A DNA stretch of 64,000 nucleotides. It comes from Dirofilaria immitis (taxonomy: Eukaryota > Nematoda > Chromadorea > Rhabditida > Onchocercidae). The stretch lies in assembly GCA_024305405.1 (NCBI GenBank), contig JAKNDB010000075.1, positions 1,178,001 to 1,242,000 of the forward strand. The letters are read 5' to 3'. A program made the translations under genes and the position numbers. Below, piece by piece: positions 1 through 12,313 of this stretch. The notes under the pieces were generated by a model that was given only the letters and a program-made list of their open reading frames with translations, was not told where the DNA came from and searched no databases. Every line of letters begins with the position of its first letter. The first letter of the stretch is position 1.

Positions 1-540
1 CTTTCCCCAAATCGCTTATATTTTAAATGCAATTGATCTCGAGATGCTACTGATAATTCTCGAAAAGTACACACATACACACGAAACTTTTGCTAGTAAT
101 TTGTCACAAAATTGTTATCAATTCAAAAAATTATTAACAGATATTTTAAAGATATGCATAGATAAATAAATGTTTGAATTTGATTATTTCCCTGAATCGC
201 TAATATTTAAAAGGAAATTGATCTCGAAATGCTACCTATAATTTTCAGGAAGCACGCATATATAAGACGATGTTATCAGTAATTTATCATAAATTATTAT
301 CAGTAATCGTTATCAATCCAACAAAAATCACTAATACATATTTTGAAATTATGTTTAGATAAGTGAATGAATCATTGAATTTAAATCTCTTTTCCTGAAT
401 TGCCAGCATTTAGAGAAAATGAATGTTAAAATGTTAGTGATAATTCTCAAGAATGAATTATTTATCAATAGTTATCAATGCATATTAAAAACATTAAAGC
501 TTTGCCAATAAATAACATCACAATATCCTTCAATAAATCA
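1..540. repeat. Degenerate tandem repeat, unit about 190 bp, 2.5 to 3 copies
   Basis: Three diverged copies follow head to tail, starting near 2, 185 and 389. Each opens with a TTCC..GAATCGC.A.TATTT block, followed by a TTGATCTCGA.ATGCTA block, then ATAATT.TC and TTATCAAT blocks. The first copy may begin before the window. No coding potential is seen. The unit size resembles satellite DNA, but only a few copies lie in view. I read the period by eye, so it is approximate. Confidence 0.6.
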
Positions 541-670
541 TTATCATAGAGAATATCAGTATTCGGTGATGCATTTAAAAAGCATTTTAAATTGTTCAAC
601 AATGAAATTCTTCGTAAAGTTTATGAACGCTTAATATCACAATATTTTCGAATCAAACAGAGTGTCTTAT

Positions 671-1196
671 TTGTTAAGTAAATTCTATCATTATTTGTTA
701 AGTAAATTCTATCATTATTTGTTAAGTAAATTCTATCATTATTTGTTAAGTAAATTCTATCACTATTTGATGAGTAAATTCTATCATTATTTGTTGAGTA
801 AATTCTATCATTATTTGTTAAGTAAATTCTATCATTATTTGTTAAGTAAATTCTATCATTATTTGTTAAGTAAATTCTATCATTATTTGTTAAGTAAATT
901 CTATCATTATTTGTTAAGTAAATTCTATCACTATTTGATGTGTAAATTCTATCATTATTTGTTAAGTAAATTCTATCATTATTTGTTAAGTAAATTCTAT
1001 CATTATTTGTTAAGTAAATTCTATCATTATTTGTTAAGTAAATTCTATCACTATTTGATGTGTAAATTCTATCATTATTTGATGAGTAAATTCTATCATT
1101 ATTTGTTAAGTAAATTCTATCACTATTTGTTAAGTAAATTCTATCACTATTTGTTAAGTAAATTCTATCATTATTTGTTGAGTAAATTCTATTATA
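671..1196. repeat. 24-bp minisatellite, about 22 units
   Basis: Nearly identical 24-bp units (TTGTTAAGTAAATTCTATCA followed by TTAT) run without interruption. Because 24 is a multiple of three and the unit lacks an in-frame stop, one + frame stays open over the whole array and would read as an 8-residue repeat (LLSKFYHY). Variants with GATGAGT or GATGTGT replace the usual core at units 5, 12, 17 and 18, usually after a CACTAT variant. This suggests local copying of blocks. No promoter, splice site or known protein supports translation, so I call it a repeat and not a gene. Confidence 0.9.
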
Positions 1197-1374
1197 AAAA
1201 TTTTACTTCAACAATTATATCAAATTTGCAATGATACTTTTATTGTTATTTGCTATGCAAATGTATGTAATATCAAAAGTATTCAAACATATTCTCATTT
1301 GCTAATAATTTTATCATGCCGTTTTCTATCTAAGTAATAGTACTAAATTTATCCAAATTATTTTATCACTTCAA

Positions 1375-1550
1375 CTTGCCCAAGTAATTTATCATTTCAA
1401 TTTACCCAAATAATTTATCATCTCAATTTATCCAAATAATTCATTATTTTAGTTTATCCAAGTAATTTATCATTTCAATTTACCTAAATAATTAATTATT
1501 TTAATTTACCTAAATAATTTACCCAAATAATTTATTATTTTAATTTACCA
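1375..1550. repeat. Degenerate 26-bp tandem repeat
   Basis: About six copies of a unit close to AAATAATTTATCATTTCAAT plus TTACCC lie head to tail, with more divergence toward the right end. It sits just downstream of the 24-bp array but is a different sequence. Confidence 0.6.
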
Positions 1551-4290
1551 AGCTTTAAATAGGAGCGCGTAGGACATATAGCAGAATTGATGTTCATGTT
1601 TATATATCATTCTATAACAATTTGAATGAATGCGAAGATGACGTAGCAGAAATGGAAGCCAACCAATGAGATAACAACACAGCTCGGACGCTTAACGTTA
1701 ACGCTGGTTAATGCGTTGCGGTTAAATCGACCATTTGTAGGGAACGTTAAGGAGGTGAATGGGTGAGTGCTGTGGGTAAAGTCGTGAGTTGATATGTATT
1801 CTCGACAAGTTTTTGTTCCAAATACCGCTTTTTTTAGCAATATTCATTGGGGATTCTCGGGAAAATGTTACATGCAAGATTACACCTCCCGAGAGCTTTT
1901 TCTTACCTGAAATTTCTTTAATTTATAATATTTATTCTTATAATTAGTTTACTATTCTTATATCTTTTTAGCCTTAATTTCTAAGCGTAGTTTTTGAGAA
2001 ATTTGTTATTTACAGTGAATATGTTGCGAGATATTGTCAATGCGCTTACGCAGAGAAATTTCTAAGAAATATTTGAGAAAAAAGGGAAATAGGGAGATAA
2101 GCTAAAGTACAGAATGAAATTACGGGTATGTTTGTGGTATTTATCAAATGGATTTTGTAATTTGATCCGATCATGTAATCTAATGATGAATATGTTGTTC
2201 GATTTCATCGGTTCTCCCAGATAAGAATAAGTTGCGATGAATAAAAGGTTATTATCAAATATATATCTACAAGAGCGAATTGCGAACTGTGATTGAATAT
2301 TTTGGGTATATATAAGATACATCCCCTTATGTTATTTCTTCAATTTTATGTGTTTTTCATGGTTGAACGCAAATGTAAGTGAAATACTATGGTAATCAGA
2401 GGTCGGAAATTATATATTTCGAACGAGGATTCAGGATATAAGTGTGTGAATGCATGGAATATAAGTCTAAGATTTGATACTTGTGATTCAGAAATTTTTT
2501 GTAGAAATATTTTTATTTTCTCATACATGATTATAGCAACTGAATGAAATCATTAGGCACTGTATTATTTAGAAGAATTGATGAGGTGAACGAATAACCC
2601 GAACATTTGATTCATTTGTATACCATATAACTTAATAGTTCCATTACCAAAATTATTTTTTTCATTGGAAGGGGTTACTTTATGCGAGTAATAAATTTAC
2701 TTAAATTAATTCATTTTAAATTTAACCTGTTGATTGAATAAGTCCAATATATTAATTACTCTTAGCATCATCTACTGATGATCGTGTTTGTATAGACAAA
2801 AGTAAAGTACATACAGGAATTTGTTTGAGAAGGAGAAGCACTTTTGTTTTTATTGATTATAAGATCCATCAATTCTGCATGAAAAATACGTCAGTGGAGT
2901 ATGTTTTGCTTTTTTTTCATGGGTATAGAAATGAATAAAAATATTTCACTATATAAGGATAGGAGGGAAAAATGGTTCCACTATACTATGCTAATTGTAT
3001 TTCATTATCAAACAGGTTTTATTCGTAGAATTATATGATATTTAATTTTGCTGAAATACGTGTGAGAAATTTGCACTTCAGTACAGTATACATTAACTGA
3101 GTAATTTATAGTTCTGTAAGGTGTTTGAAGTAGAATGCGTACTTAAACAAAACATAGAGAAAAATGAAAACATCGTATAGCGAGCTTAATAGGATGTTTC
3201 AAAAATTGCTGAATTTGATAGCATAAATACCATTTATGTCTTTATGTTAGGGATCTATTCAATTTTTATTTCACTCTAACCGTCAAATAATTTTTGTGTC
3301 AGTGAAATTGTCGCTATTAAATTTGGTAATTTAAAAAACAAAACATAGATTTTGTGTCACTAAAATTGTAGGTTGAGAAGAATTTCTCAGAAATGCAATA
3401 CTTCAAGTTGGACATGGATCCCTCACCATTCTCATCCTCTCTCATTTTATTTTGTTCTAGTTATATTGCCAATCGATTTAGCCAACATGCATTCATTCAT
3501 TGCCTAAATTTTTTTAATTTCTCCAACACTCGCTTATCTGAAATGTGCAGGGCATGCAGGTTTGCTTGAATGCAAATATATAACGTTGCGCTGCTAAAAA
3601 TGACATTTAGAGAATTTTATATATTTCTGAAAAAAAGATTACTATTCATGTCTCTGTGTTAAGATATAAATTAACTCACTTTTATCTAACTCTAACTTTT
3701 TTTATATGTTAAATGTATGTTAAATTCCATCAGTGAGGCAGAGTAATTGCATTTAATGTATTTTAAATATCAAAAGTTTAGTATCTAAGTTTCAGTAAAA
3801 TTATTTGTAAATTTTTGAGAAAGCGTATGGATATCGAATTTTTAAGTCTTTTATATTACATTTTTCACAGTATTTGATTAACTTAATCCTGGACTTGGAA
3901 TAAATATTATTACTGATAGTAGAATGATTTTATACGCTTACATTTTTGCTGTTTTTATAGGAGTGTAGCTATTTAGTGCTATTCGACGATTTCAAATCAC
4001 TCGATAACATTTTAATTAAATTTTAAGATTTATATATATATTACGAGATGAAAATCATGTTTGTTTAGTTAAAAGGAGAGTAAGGAGATATGGCATTACA
4101 AGGAGGAATAGAATTTTATGTTGTACCGAAAGAAACTAAGGATAACATTTTATAGCTTTATCTGTATATCAGATATGGTAATATCACATCATTGTTTGTT
4201 TATTTTCAGTTTTTGTAACCGGATTTTCATACGTCTTTGTACTGATATTGTGGGACTTAGTATATTAGTATATTTTTGAATATTTGACGA
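1551..4290. other. Intergenic region upstream of pdi-3
   Basis: No gene could be supported on either strand. The stretch 1560-1880 is clearly less AT-rich than its surroundings and carries a CCAAT motif near 1660, so it may be regulatory or a leftover exon. Short open frames here have no recognisable protein similarity. The remainder is plain AT-rich sequence with no repeats that stood out. Confidence 0.5.
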
Positions 4291-4299
4291 ATTTTCAGG
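4291..4299 (+). promoter_or_regulatory. pdi-3: Probable spliced-leader trans-splice acceptor of pdi-3
   Basis: ATTTTCAG ends one base before the ATG of pdi-3 and no upstream exon is apparent. In nematodes an unpaired TTTCAG just ahead of the start codon normally receives the 22-nt spliced leader. The mature 5' UTR would then be the leader plus one base. The acceptor motif is visible; use of the leader is inferred. Confidence 0.7.
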
Positions 4300-7200
4300 A
4301 TGACACTGGTGAGGTTGTTTGATGCTTCGATTTTTAAATTATTCTTGTTTCTGATATTGCCATTAACGAATGCCGATGGCGATGTGATGAAATTCACTGA
4401 TGCTGATTTCAAGGAAGGAATTAAACCATATGATGTATTACTTGTGAAATTTTATGCACCATGGTAAGATTGATTAATTAATCGCTTTGTTTTATTTTTC
4501 ATTGTAGAATATTTTAAAATTCTTGGTGTTTAGATTGGATCTTTTTTTTTAGAAATCTCTTGCAGATTGCTTTATCTGATTTGTATTTTTATTGAAGTAT
4601 CTTATTGTGCATTCTGTGGATGCAGACATTTCTTAATTTCGATGTTACTTTAAATTTTTACTTGTGAATTTTTGTAGGTGCGGACACTGCAAAAGATAGC
4701 ACCAGAATTTGAAAAAGCAGCAACCAAACTTTTACAGAATGATCCGCCTATTCATTTAGCAGAGGTGTTTTTTTCTCTCTTTTGATACAAAAAGCTATCA
4801 CATTTTGTGACAAATCTTTTCATTCAAAATAAGTAATTAGTAAATCTTGGAATCTTAAAAAATTCCCTGTAAATTGACTGGTTTTCAAACCAAAATTAAA
4901 TTAAACTGAATAGCGGAGTGGTTGAGCGCAGTTTATTAAAATAGAGAACAATATAATATGAGTTATCCAATTTGTAGCTTAATCATCAAATAGGTAGGGA
5001 ACCAGTCGTTGAGCCAATGAGTTTTCCACATTTTACTTTTCCACATTTTACTTTTCCTATACCACAAATTTTTTTAAGTAATAGATAGGTTCTGAAACAT
5101 TAATATCTAGAAATCGCAAATTTCAGACTTTGATTTTACGATATAGATGTTTTTAGGTTGACTGTACGGAGGAGAAGAAAACTTGCGATGAATACGGTGT
5201 TAGTGGCTTCCCGACTTTGAAAATTTTCCGTAAGGGAGAACTAGCACAGGATTATGATGGTCCGAGAGTAGCAGAAGGTATTGTGAAATATATGCGTGGA
5301 CAGGCAGGTCCATCAGCTACAGAAATTAATACACAACAAGAATTCGAAAAAATGTTGCAAGCCGATGACGTTACTATTTGTGGTGAGTTGATTCTTTTAG
5401 AATTAATTAAAGTGTAAAGTCTGATATGAAGCCTGTGGTACAGTGCAGTGGTCTTTTTTTTCATTCCACAATTTCATTTGAACTTACTTTCAGGATTTTT
5501 CGAAGAGAACAGCAAGTTAAAAGACTCATTCTTAAAAGTTGCGGATACAGAAAGAGATCGTTTTAAGTTTGTGTGGACATCAAATAAACAAATTCTGGAA
5601 TCAAGGGGATACAATGAGTTGGGGCTATTCCGTTTTTTTTTTCCTAATTTTTAAATATTAATCTTTTTCAAGTATTTCTTGATTTTAATGGTCTGATTAC
5701 TTTTCAGTGATATCGTCGCATATCAACCGAAGAAATTTCATAATAAATTTGAACCAAATGAATTCAAGTATGATGGAAATTACGACACAGACAAGATTAA
5801 AGAATTTCTCCTACACGAAACGTACGGTAATTTTATTTATGATATTCCCTCCCCGCCCTCTCACCGTTATATTACGTCTTGAAATGAAATGTAAAGTGAT
5901 TTGGAAAGTGTAGAAGTAATTGGTCCGCTTACTCAAGATTATTCTAAATATGGTCTTGCATTAAATGAGAAAAAAGGTTTCGGATTGCGAAGACGTACTT
6001 TTTCTCTATAATATTCTTAGTACTAGAAGTTTATGAATGTTTTCTCGAAAAAATCACTGTACTTTTTTTCCGATTGTTTAAGAGTTTATAACATTTCATT
6101 TGATTTTCTAAATAGATTTTAATCTTGACATAAGATTTATAGAAATGGGCTTGTTGGTATACGAACGGCCGAAAACCGTTATCAGTATGATCTACTTCCG
6201 ATGTTTGTTGTGTATGGCAAGGTTGACTATGAATTGGATCCAAAAGGTCTTGTTAGTTTTTTTTCTTTTATATATGTGTGAGACTAAGGTAAGAGTTTTA
6301 TGCCTCGATAGAAAGATATTTTATGTAAATTACATCCTTTATGATAACTATATTGCTCTTTTCAGGTTCCAACTATTGGCGAAATCGTGTTCTTATGGTT
6401 GCAAAAGATTACAAAAGGAAAGCAAATTTTGCTATGAGTAACAAAGAAGACTTCTCTTTTGTAAGCCTTTGTTAAGATTACATCTTTGAGTTTGTTATAT
6501 CAATTTTCTTACCCTTGAAAAAATTTTCGATTGTATTGCATAGCTTTTTTGCCTTTGTATTGTTTTATCGATTTCAAATAATAATTTATTCCTTTGGTTG
6601 AAAATATCCTAAATTTTTATTTTAATCACATTTTGGGAAAATAGATCTAATTTGACAGTAGCGAAATTTAGATCATTAGATTATGCAATCCAGTTAAACA
6701 GTTACTTAATTATAATCAGTTCTGAAAAGAACTCTTTTAGATATTGCGTTATTGAGGTATGTTTTGATTTCAGGATCTTGATGAATTTGGCTTAGCTAAT
6801 CGTAAAGATACCAAGCCGCTTGTTGCAGCACGTAGCAAAAAGGCAAATTCTTTATGAAAGAAGAATTCAGGTGATTACTTTAACTTCAGAGATGTGTTTT
6901 GTTTTCTGGTTTACCTTTGTTTCCATGCAGCAGCATTAAAGTGAGATAGCTTAAATATGTCTGTTGTGAAATCTCTATCATCAAACGTTTAGAAAGTTAG
7001 CATGTGAATAGATAATGAGATGAGTTTATTTAAAAATGTGGATTTGGACATGTTTTAGAGGTAAATTAGATGACAGTTTAAACTTGGAAAGAAGGATGAG
7101 AGTACGCAGCTTATAGAGTAGAATAGATATAAATAGCAGTACCGAAGTGGTAGGATTAATTTTCAAGGCATTGATGGAAAAGTAAACAGTTTTAGCGTGG

Positions 7201-9606
7201 AAAATTTGAAAAAATTTGTCGAAGATGTTATTGGTGATAGATTAGAACCGTATATGAAGAGCGAAGAAGCACCTGAAGATCAGGGTGATGTTAAGGTCTG
7301 TCTCCGTAATTTACTAAAATTTCCAAATTTTTGAAAGTTTATTGGAAACTATGTCATGAATAACATCAGGATTTTCATTTTTCAGCAGTAAAGTAAATGT
7401 TAAGACGCATTTTTTTGTAACTTGAACTCATATTCGTTTTTTTAATATGATGAAGATTATTCGAATTCTCTTTAATTTCGCAGTAGAGCCGATTTTTTGT
7501 TAAAAATTTTTTTCTGTTCTGATTGTTTTCGCCTTATTTTTACCCATGCATAGCTGTCAGGACTTCATTGCAAATGGGAGTTATTAGAACAAGGGTCGGT
7601 CTCTATCATAGTATCGGAACTTCATTCAATCGCAAATATTCGTCTATATTAACTGAACTTGAAGTTTCTCTCTTATTTCTAATATTTTTGTTTTTTTTTC
7701 GAAAATGGTTAGATCTCAAAAATTCGAAAAGCATAAATAGATGTGAATTGTTTGAAAAATTGAAAATTCTTTTGCCATTCATTGCTTGTTAATATTTGAA
7801 AGCTAGTCTGTCTTCAGATGTAAATCAGTTTTTTTATTAATTCTTTATTAATTGGCATTTTTTATTCACTTTTCATCTGCGAAATTGTCTCAGACAGTCG
7901 AAATTAGAAAATCAATATCTGAAGAACTGGTCGGAAAATATCGTTTCCGATCTGGATAATCTCGGATATTTCAGGTCGTTGTTGCTAAGACATTCCAAGA
8001 AATGATCATGAATGTGGAAAAGGATGTTTTAATCGAATTTTATGCTCCATGGTGTGGCCACTGCAAAGCACTCGCACCGAAATATGATGAATTAGGCCAG
8101 AAATTATCCGGTGAACCAGGTGTTGTTATTGCAAAAATGGACGCAACAGCGAATGATGTCCCACCACCATTCCAAGTACAAGGGTAAGCTTTAATTATTT
8201 AATTATCATAATATGCTTTTTATTGGTTTATTTGAAAATTTATGAGAATATCAAATATGATATATTCCATATATTTAATGGTAATTGTATAGACAATATA
8301 TGACCGAATCTCATCCCAACTGAAGTTCATTTTTTTCCAGTCGTTCAACAGTCTTCCTAGTCTTATTTATTTGAGTCATCGGTCATTTAAAGCGTCTAAT
8401 CATAGCTAGCCAAGGAACGAAATACCTTCTCGTTATGTTTAAGATTGCTTGTAGTTTTGTTTACTACGTTCCAACATAATCAGTAGTATTTCTCGATATT
8501 TTAATCAAGTAAATTTTGTCATGAAATCATAATTATCCCTTCATTCTTTGCACTGCAAATATAGGAATCTACAAATATTTACAATATCATTCATTGAAAG
8601 AAAATTGATTGACTAATAATGACTAAGGAATACAAAGTCAATTCTCGTTCCTGCTTTGAAAAACGTCTCTTCTTGAATTCAAAGCTTCAGTTCTTTTGCG
8701 TTTAATTAAATAACCTTTATTTTTTGTCTAGTGATACGAAATTAGTAGAATGATTGGCAATTCTTATGCTTCTTCAATTGCGTTCTGCAAATATTGAAAT
8801 TTGAAGTTATAAGAATAAATTTGGAACTGAAGCTGTTTTCCATCGCGTTATTGTTGACTCGTGCTTATCAAGTATTTCTTGTAACAAAAGTTGGCATGAC
8901 TTTTATTTTCATTAATTTCTGGTTAGGAGTGTTCTTTTTGCACAAAATTCGTTCTTTAATATTTTTGCTCATCAGTTTGAAAAATTTCACATGGGTTTAT
9001 AGTTTTTTCCGCAAAAATTCTTGAATTCCTTATTTTCTCATATTCAAAGCAACTGCGTATATGCATCCAAAGTCTACGGTACTGGAGGTACCAACCTTTT
9101 ACTTAGCTTTTTGTTCCTCTCTGATTTTTGTTGGGCAATTATATGTTATGAATGTTCATCTTTGTACTTATATATAATTAGCTGCAGTCGACAACTCTTT
9201 GAGACTCTGATTACTGTGGTAAAGTGATTGACATTTATCACTTCGCTTACCAACTGATTTCTCTCTGGATTTCCTTTTCTCTTCTGATGACAGTTAATTT
9301 GGTTGTGGGCTATAATGGTGATAATGATGAAATGACTTATACAGGTATATAACGATAGCTAAGTTTTGCTTTGTTGAAACTTTAGTTGGAACGACTGGAA
9401 CTTTCTTTTTCTTTGCTTTGATTTTTATGTTCTCATTTCAGATTTCCAACTCTTTACTGGGTACCGAAGAATAAAAAGACAAACCAGAGCCATACTCTGG
9501 TGGTCGAGAAGTGGATGATTTTATTAAATACATCGCGAAGCATGCAACGGAAGAACTGAAGGGATACAAGAGAGATGGAAAACCGAAGAAGAAGGAAGAA
9601 TTGTAA
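4300..9606 (+). CDS. pdi-3: Protein disulfide isomerase, ERp57/PDIA3 type (11 exons, three frame breaks)
   Basis: ER thiol oxidoreductase that forms and rearranges disulfides in secretory proteins. Exons: 4300-4463, 4678-4764, 5157-5382, 5494-5617, 5708-5821, 6143-6246, 6366-6460, 6774-6870, 7154-7295, 7975-8183, 9442-9606. The product would be about 509 residues. It has a hydrophobic signal peptide (about 1-24), a first thioredoxin domain with CGHC at 56-59, two middle domains without active cysteines ([22 protein letters not shown]), a second thioredoxin domain with CGHC at 412-415 and [12 protein letters not shown], and a basic tail ending KEEL, a KDEL-type ER retrieval signal. The match along its length is to C. 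elegans PDI-3 (from memory). Three exons lack one A each, in the runs at 4691-4694, 6837-6841 and 9473-9477. Adding one base at each makes all 11 exons phase-compatible (1530 nt), which argues for sequencing error over a pseudogene. The intron at 8184-9441 is unusually long for this gene. Confidence 0.94.
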
Positions 9607-10350
9607 AGGGTCAGAATTATTGTTAGATCTGAAAAACTGAGGAATTTGTAGCCATGAAATTAAGAACGTTGGATTTTAAGTTCGCTTATTGCTTAATTGT
9701 TACAGCGGCCCGATTCATTCATCCATTTTCATTGTTGAGTTATTTTGACTTATTCGGATATTCTTTTTTAATTTTAGATCTTTACATTCGATTTTTAGAC
9801 TAAGACACTACTTAAGGATATTTTTCTGCCATTTACAAGTTTAAATTCGTATGCTCAAAGTGCGAAACTCTTTTTGAGGTTTGGCAATTTTAATTGGTTT
9901 GGTAGAGTTTAGTTCCAAAGAGGGGAATGAAGCTTTTGATCTCCCATTTCTTTTTGTTTTGTTTCATTTCTGGTGAAACTCCTTCAGTTCTTCAATTCCG
10001 ATGAGTAACTGCCGTATTGTATTTCAGTTATCTATTTCAAAGTTTTAGGAGTTGGTGGGGCAAAAGTTATATGCAAGTTTTTTTGTTCTCTGGTTATCCT
10101 TTTTATTACAGTCCGTGAGAATCAAACGCTGACATTCTTTGTTAGTTTTCAGCTGCTATCATTTGTTAATCATGAAATATCAGTAAATTATAGGTAATAA
10201 TGATGAATTTTTAATTTGATGTGAACCCAAACAACCTCAGTTGCTTATTGCTGGATAAATATCTAAATCATTCCACAGAGCTGTGATATGAATTTTCACA
10301 TATGTTTTTTTGGTTTATTTTGATAACTTCATATTTTAAGTCGTTATTTT

Positions 10351-10445
10351 TAGTGCCTTAGGCTGTTTCATCAGTTGCCTTAGGCTATTTCGTCAGTTCG
10401 GAATGTTTATTCCGTTAGCTTAGGCTTTTTCTCGTTTACCTTATG
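10351..10445. repeat. Imperfect repeat and hairpin in the pdi-3 3' UTR region
   Basis: A block like GCCTTAGGCT.TTTC.TCAGTT recurs three times with decay. Between copies two and three lies a perfect hairpin: CGGAAT at 10399-10404, loop GTTT, ATTCCG at 10409-10414. It sits upstream of the likely poly(A) signal, so it could be transcribed as part of the pdi-3 message. Confidence 0.5.
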
Positions 10446-12233
10446 TTACTGTTGTTATTGTATTACTATTTCGCCCTTGTTTCTTAAATTTTAAATAAAT
10501 TTTTTTGAAAAATTACCAAAATTCATTCAATTTTTGCGCATAAATGCTTCAGGAGAAAATGAAGGGATTGAAAAACTTGCCAGGATAAATCGTGGAGTGA
10601 AGAGAAAAGGAATTTGACAAATTTGAAATTCCGCTTATTCATTTTGTAGCTGAAAGTGTCCCGTTTGGAATATCTTGCTTTTCCCACTTCGATAACGTCT
10701 GGGTTTTGTGTTGCGTTGCGACTCGCGTTCTGCGTCCTTCATTTCTGCAGTGGTGATGTTGGTAGTGGTGGTAATAGTAGTTATGGTTTTCTCGAAGTCA
10801 GCAACGAAATTTACGGGATTTTGGCATAGTCGAGGACAATCTCTTTGACCGGATCGTTCTCCAAAGCATTATTTCTGTTCCGAAGTATTTTCGAATTGGA
10901 AAGATTTCTTCCAAATAAATTCTTGGGATCTCTCAGTCTCAGTTGACATAGTTGATAGTTGTTTATCGATTGCTAATTCGGCACATCGGAAATTTTTAAG
11001 CGATCATTGCGTGTATGTATGTGTGTGCGTGTGCGTATATCGTTTTATCTTGTTATGAATTGTATACTGTTTGAGATTTTCTAAAAGATAAGACGGGGAA
11101 TCGTATCTTCCCAAGATATGTTAGACGGGTGGTGTTCGGGAAATTTTGGGGAAATGAATATTGTCCGTATCTGATCTTTGTTTCTTCGACTGGGTATTTT
11201 ATGTGGTTGTAGTGTGGGCAAATGATTATATATCAGTTTTGATATCAACTTTGGGATTTCTATCGCTTTATTCGATTTTATATTATTGGAATTCTGGGAA
11301 TTCTTAATATTACCGCTACCGGATCAATAGAGTGAAAACAAGTTGTTAGTGTTTTGGATTCTAGTCTGAGTTGGCTTATCGATTATAGGCGAGTTGATCC
11401 GTATTATTCACTGTTGATTCCCCTCATTCGTGATCATTTGAATTCAATCTCCAGCTATAAATTAGTATTATTTTCCGGAAATAAGTAGCATGGTCGGCAC
11501 TTTTGGAATTTTTCCAAATTTTCTTCTGTTATCAATTGTATATTGAATCGAAATTAGGCAATTTATACTGATACATCCTGATTATCTCATCAAATATATT
11601 CCGAAAGTAAAAGAAATCCCATACCGCGCGGTGAATCCGATCCCTGCAAGTTTACTTATTCTTGAGTATTTTGTGCTGCACATTCAGTGGTACATATTGC
11701 AGCGCTATATCCTCGAAGTCCACCTGTCAAATATCTTTCGGCATATATGACATGTGTATATATATATATATATATATACTGATTGTTTTGCTAAGGCGAT
11801 GTTTTTGGAAAAATAATAATTTACAATAATCTGGAAGTTTAAAAAATAAAAATAAAAATTTTTATATTTTAATTAAAACAAAATTTGTAATTTATTTTTG
11901 TTTCAAAAACAAAATGCGGCAATTTATATTTGTTAATATAAATATATTTATACTATGGCTATAATAATGATTAAGACGAGAAGTTTAATTGTATGAAACT
12001 TTAAGCAATTAATTCAATCCTAATTAAGCCAAGGTTGATTTTTTTTTTTTTTTTTAGCCCTAACCGATGCTTTCTATCTTTTGCAATGCACACATTGAGC
12101 AGGCAAGAATACAATTACAAGCTTCTAATATAAGCTAATTTTTTATCAATTTTAACTGGGATAATTTAATTTTGCTCATTATTCTGGACTGAATATCTGA
12201 AATTTTATCGGCTCGTTGAACGAAATCAATTGC

Positions 12234-12313
12234 TTTTTGCGCCAAATAGGCTGAATATGAAAAGAGACAGGATTGTTTTTTGCGCCAAATAGGCTGAATA
12301 TGAAAAGAGACAC
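12234..12313. repeat. Direct duplication, 43-bp period, two copies
   Basis: The segment TTTTTGCGCCAAATAGGCTG and the 17 bases after it occur at about 12234-12270 and again at about 12277-12313, essentially identical. It looks like a recent local duplication. It is flanked by ordinary AT-rich DNA. Confidence 0.8.

Noticed and set aside
662..1234. 190-codon open frame with an 8-residue repeat
   Set aside because: It follows from a 24-bp repeat lacking a stop codon; no start context, splice signal or homologue supports a protein.
1607..1840. Minus-strand 77-codon frame
   Set aside because: No recognisable motif; may only reflect the lower AT content of this island.
4913..4935. tRNA-like A box (TAGCGGAGTGGTTGAGCGC) in a pdi-3 intron
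   Set aside because: No matching B box or cloverleaf follows within tRNA distance; at most a relic.
8794..9227. Two open frames in the long pdi-3 intron
   Set aside because: T-rich composition, no family motif, and they lie between exons that splice in phase.
4300..9606. pdi-3 as a true pseudogene
   Set aside because: Only single-base losses in A runs disturb it; both CGHC sites, all splice sites and the KEEL end are kept.
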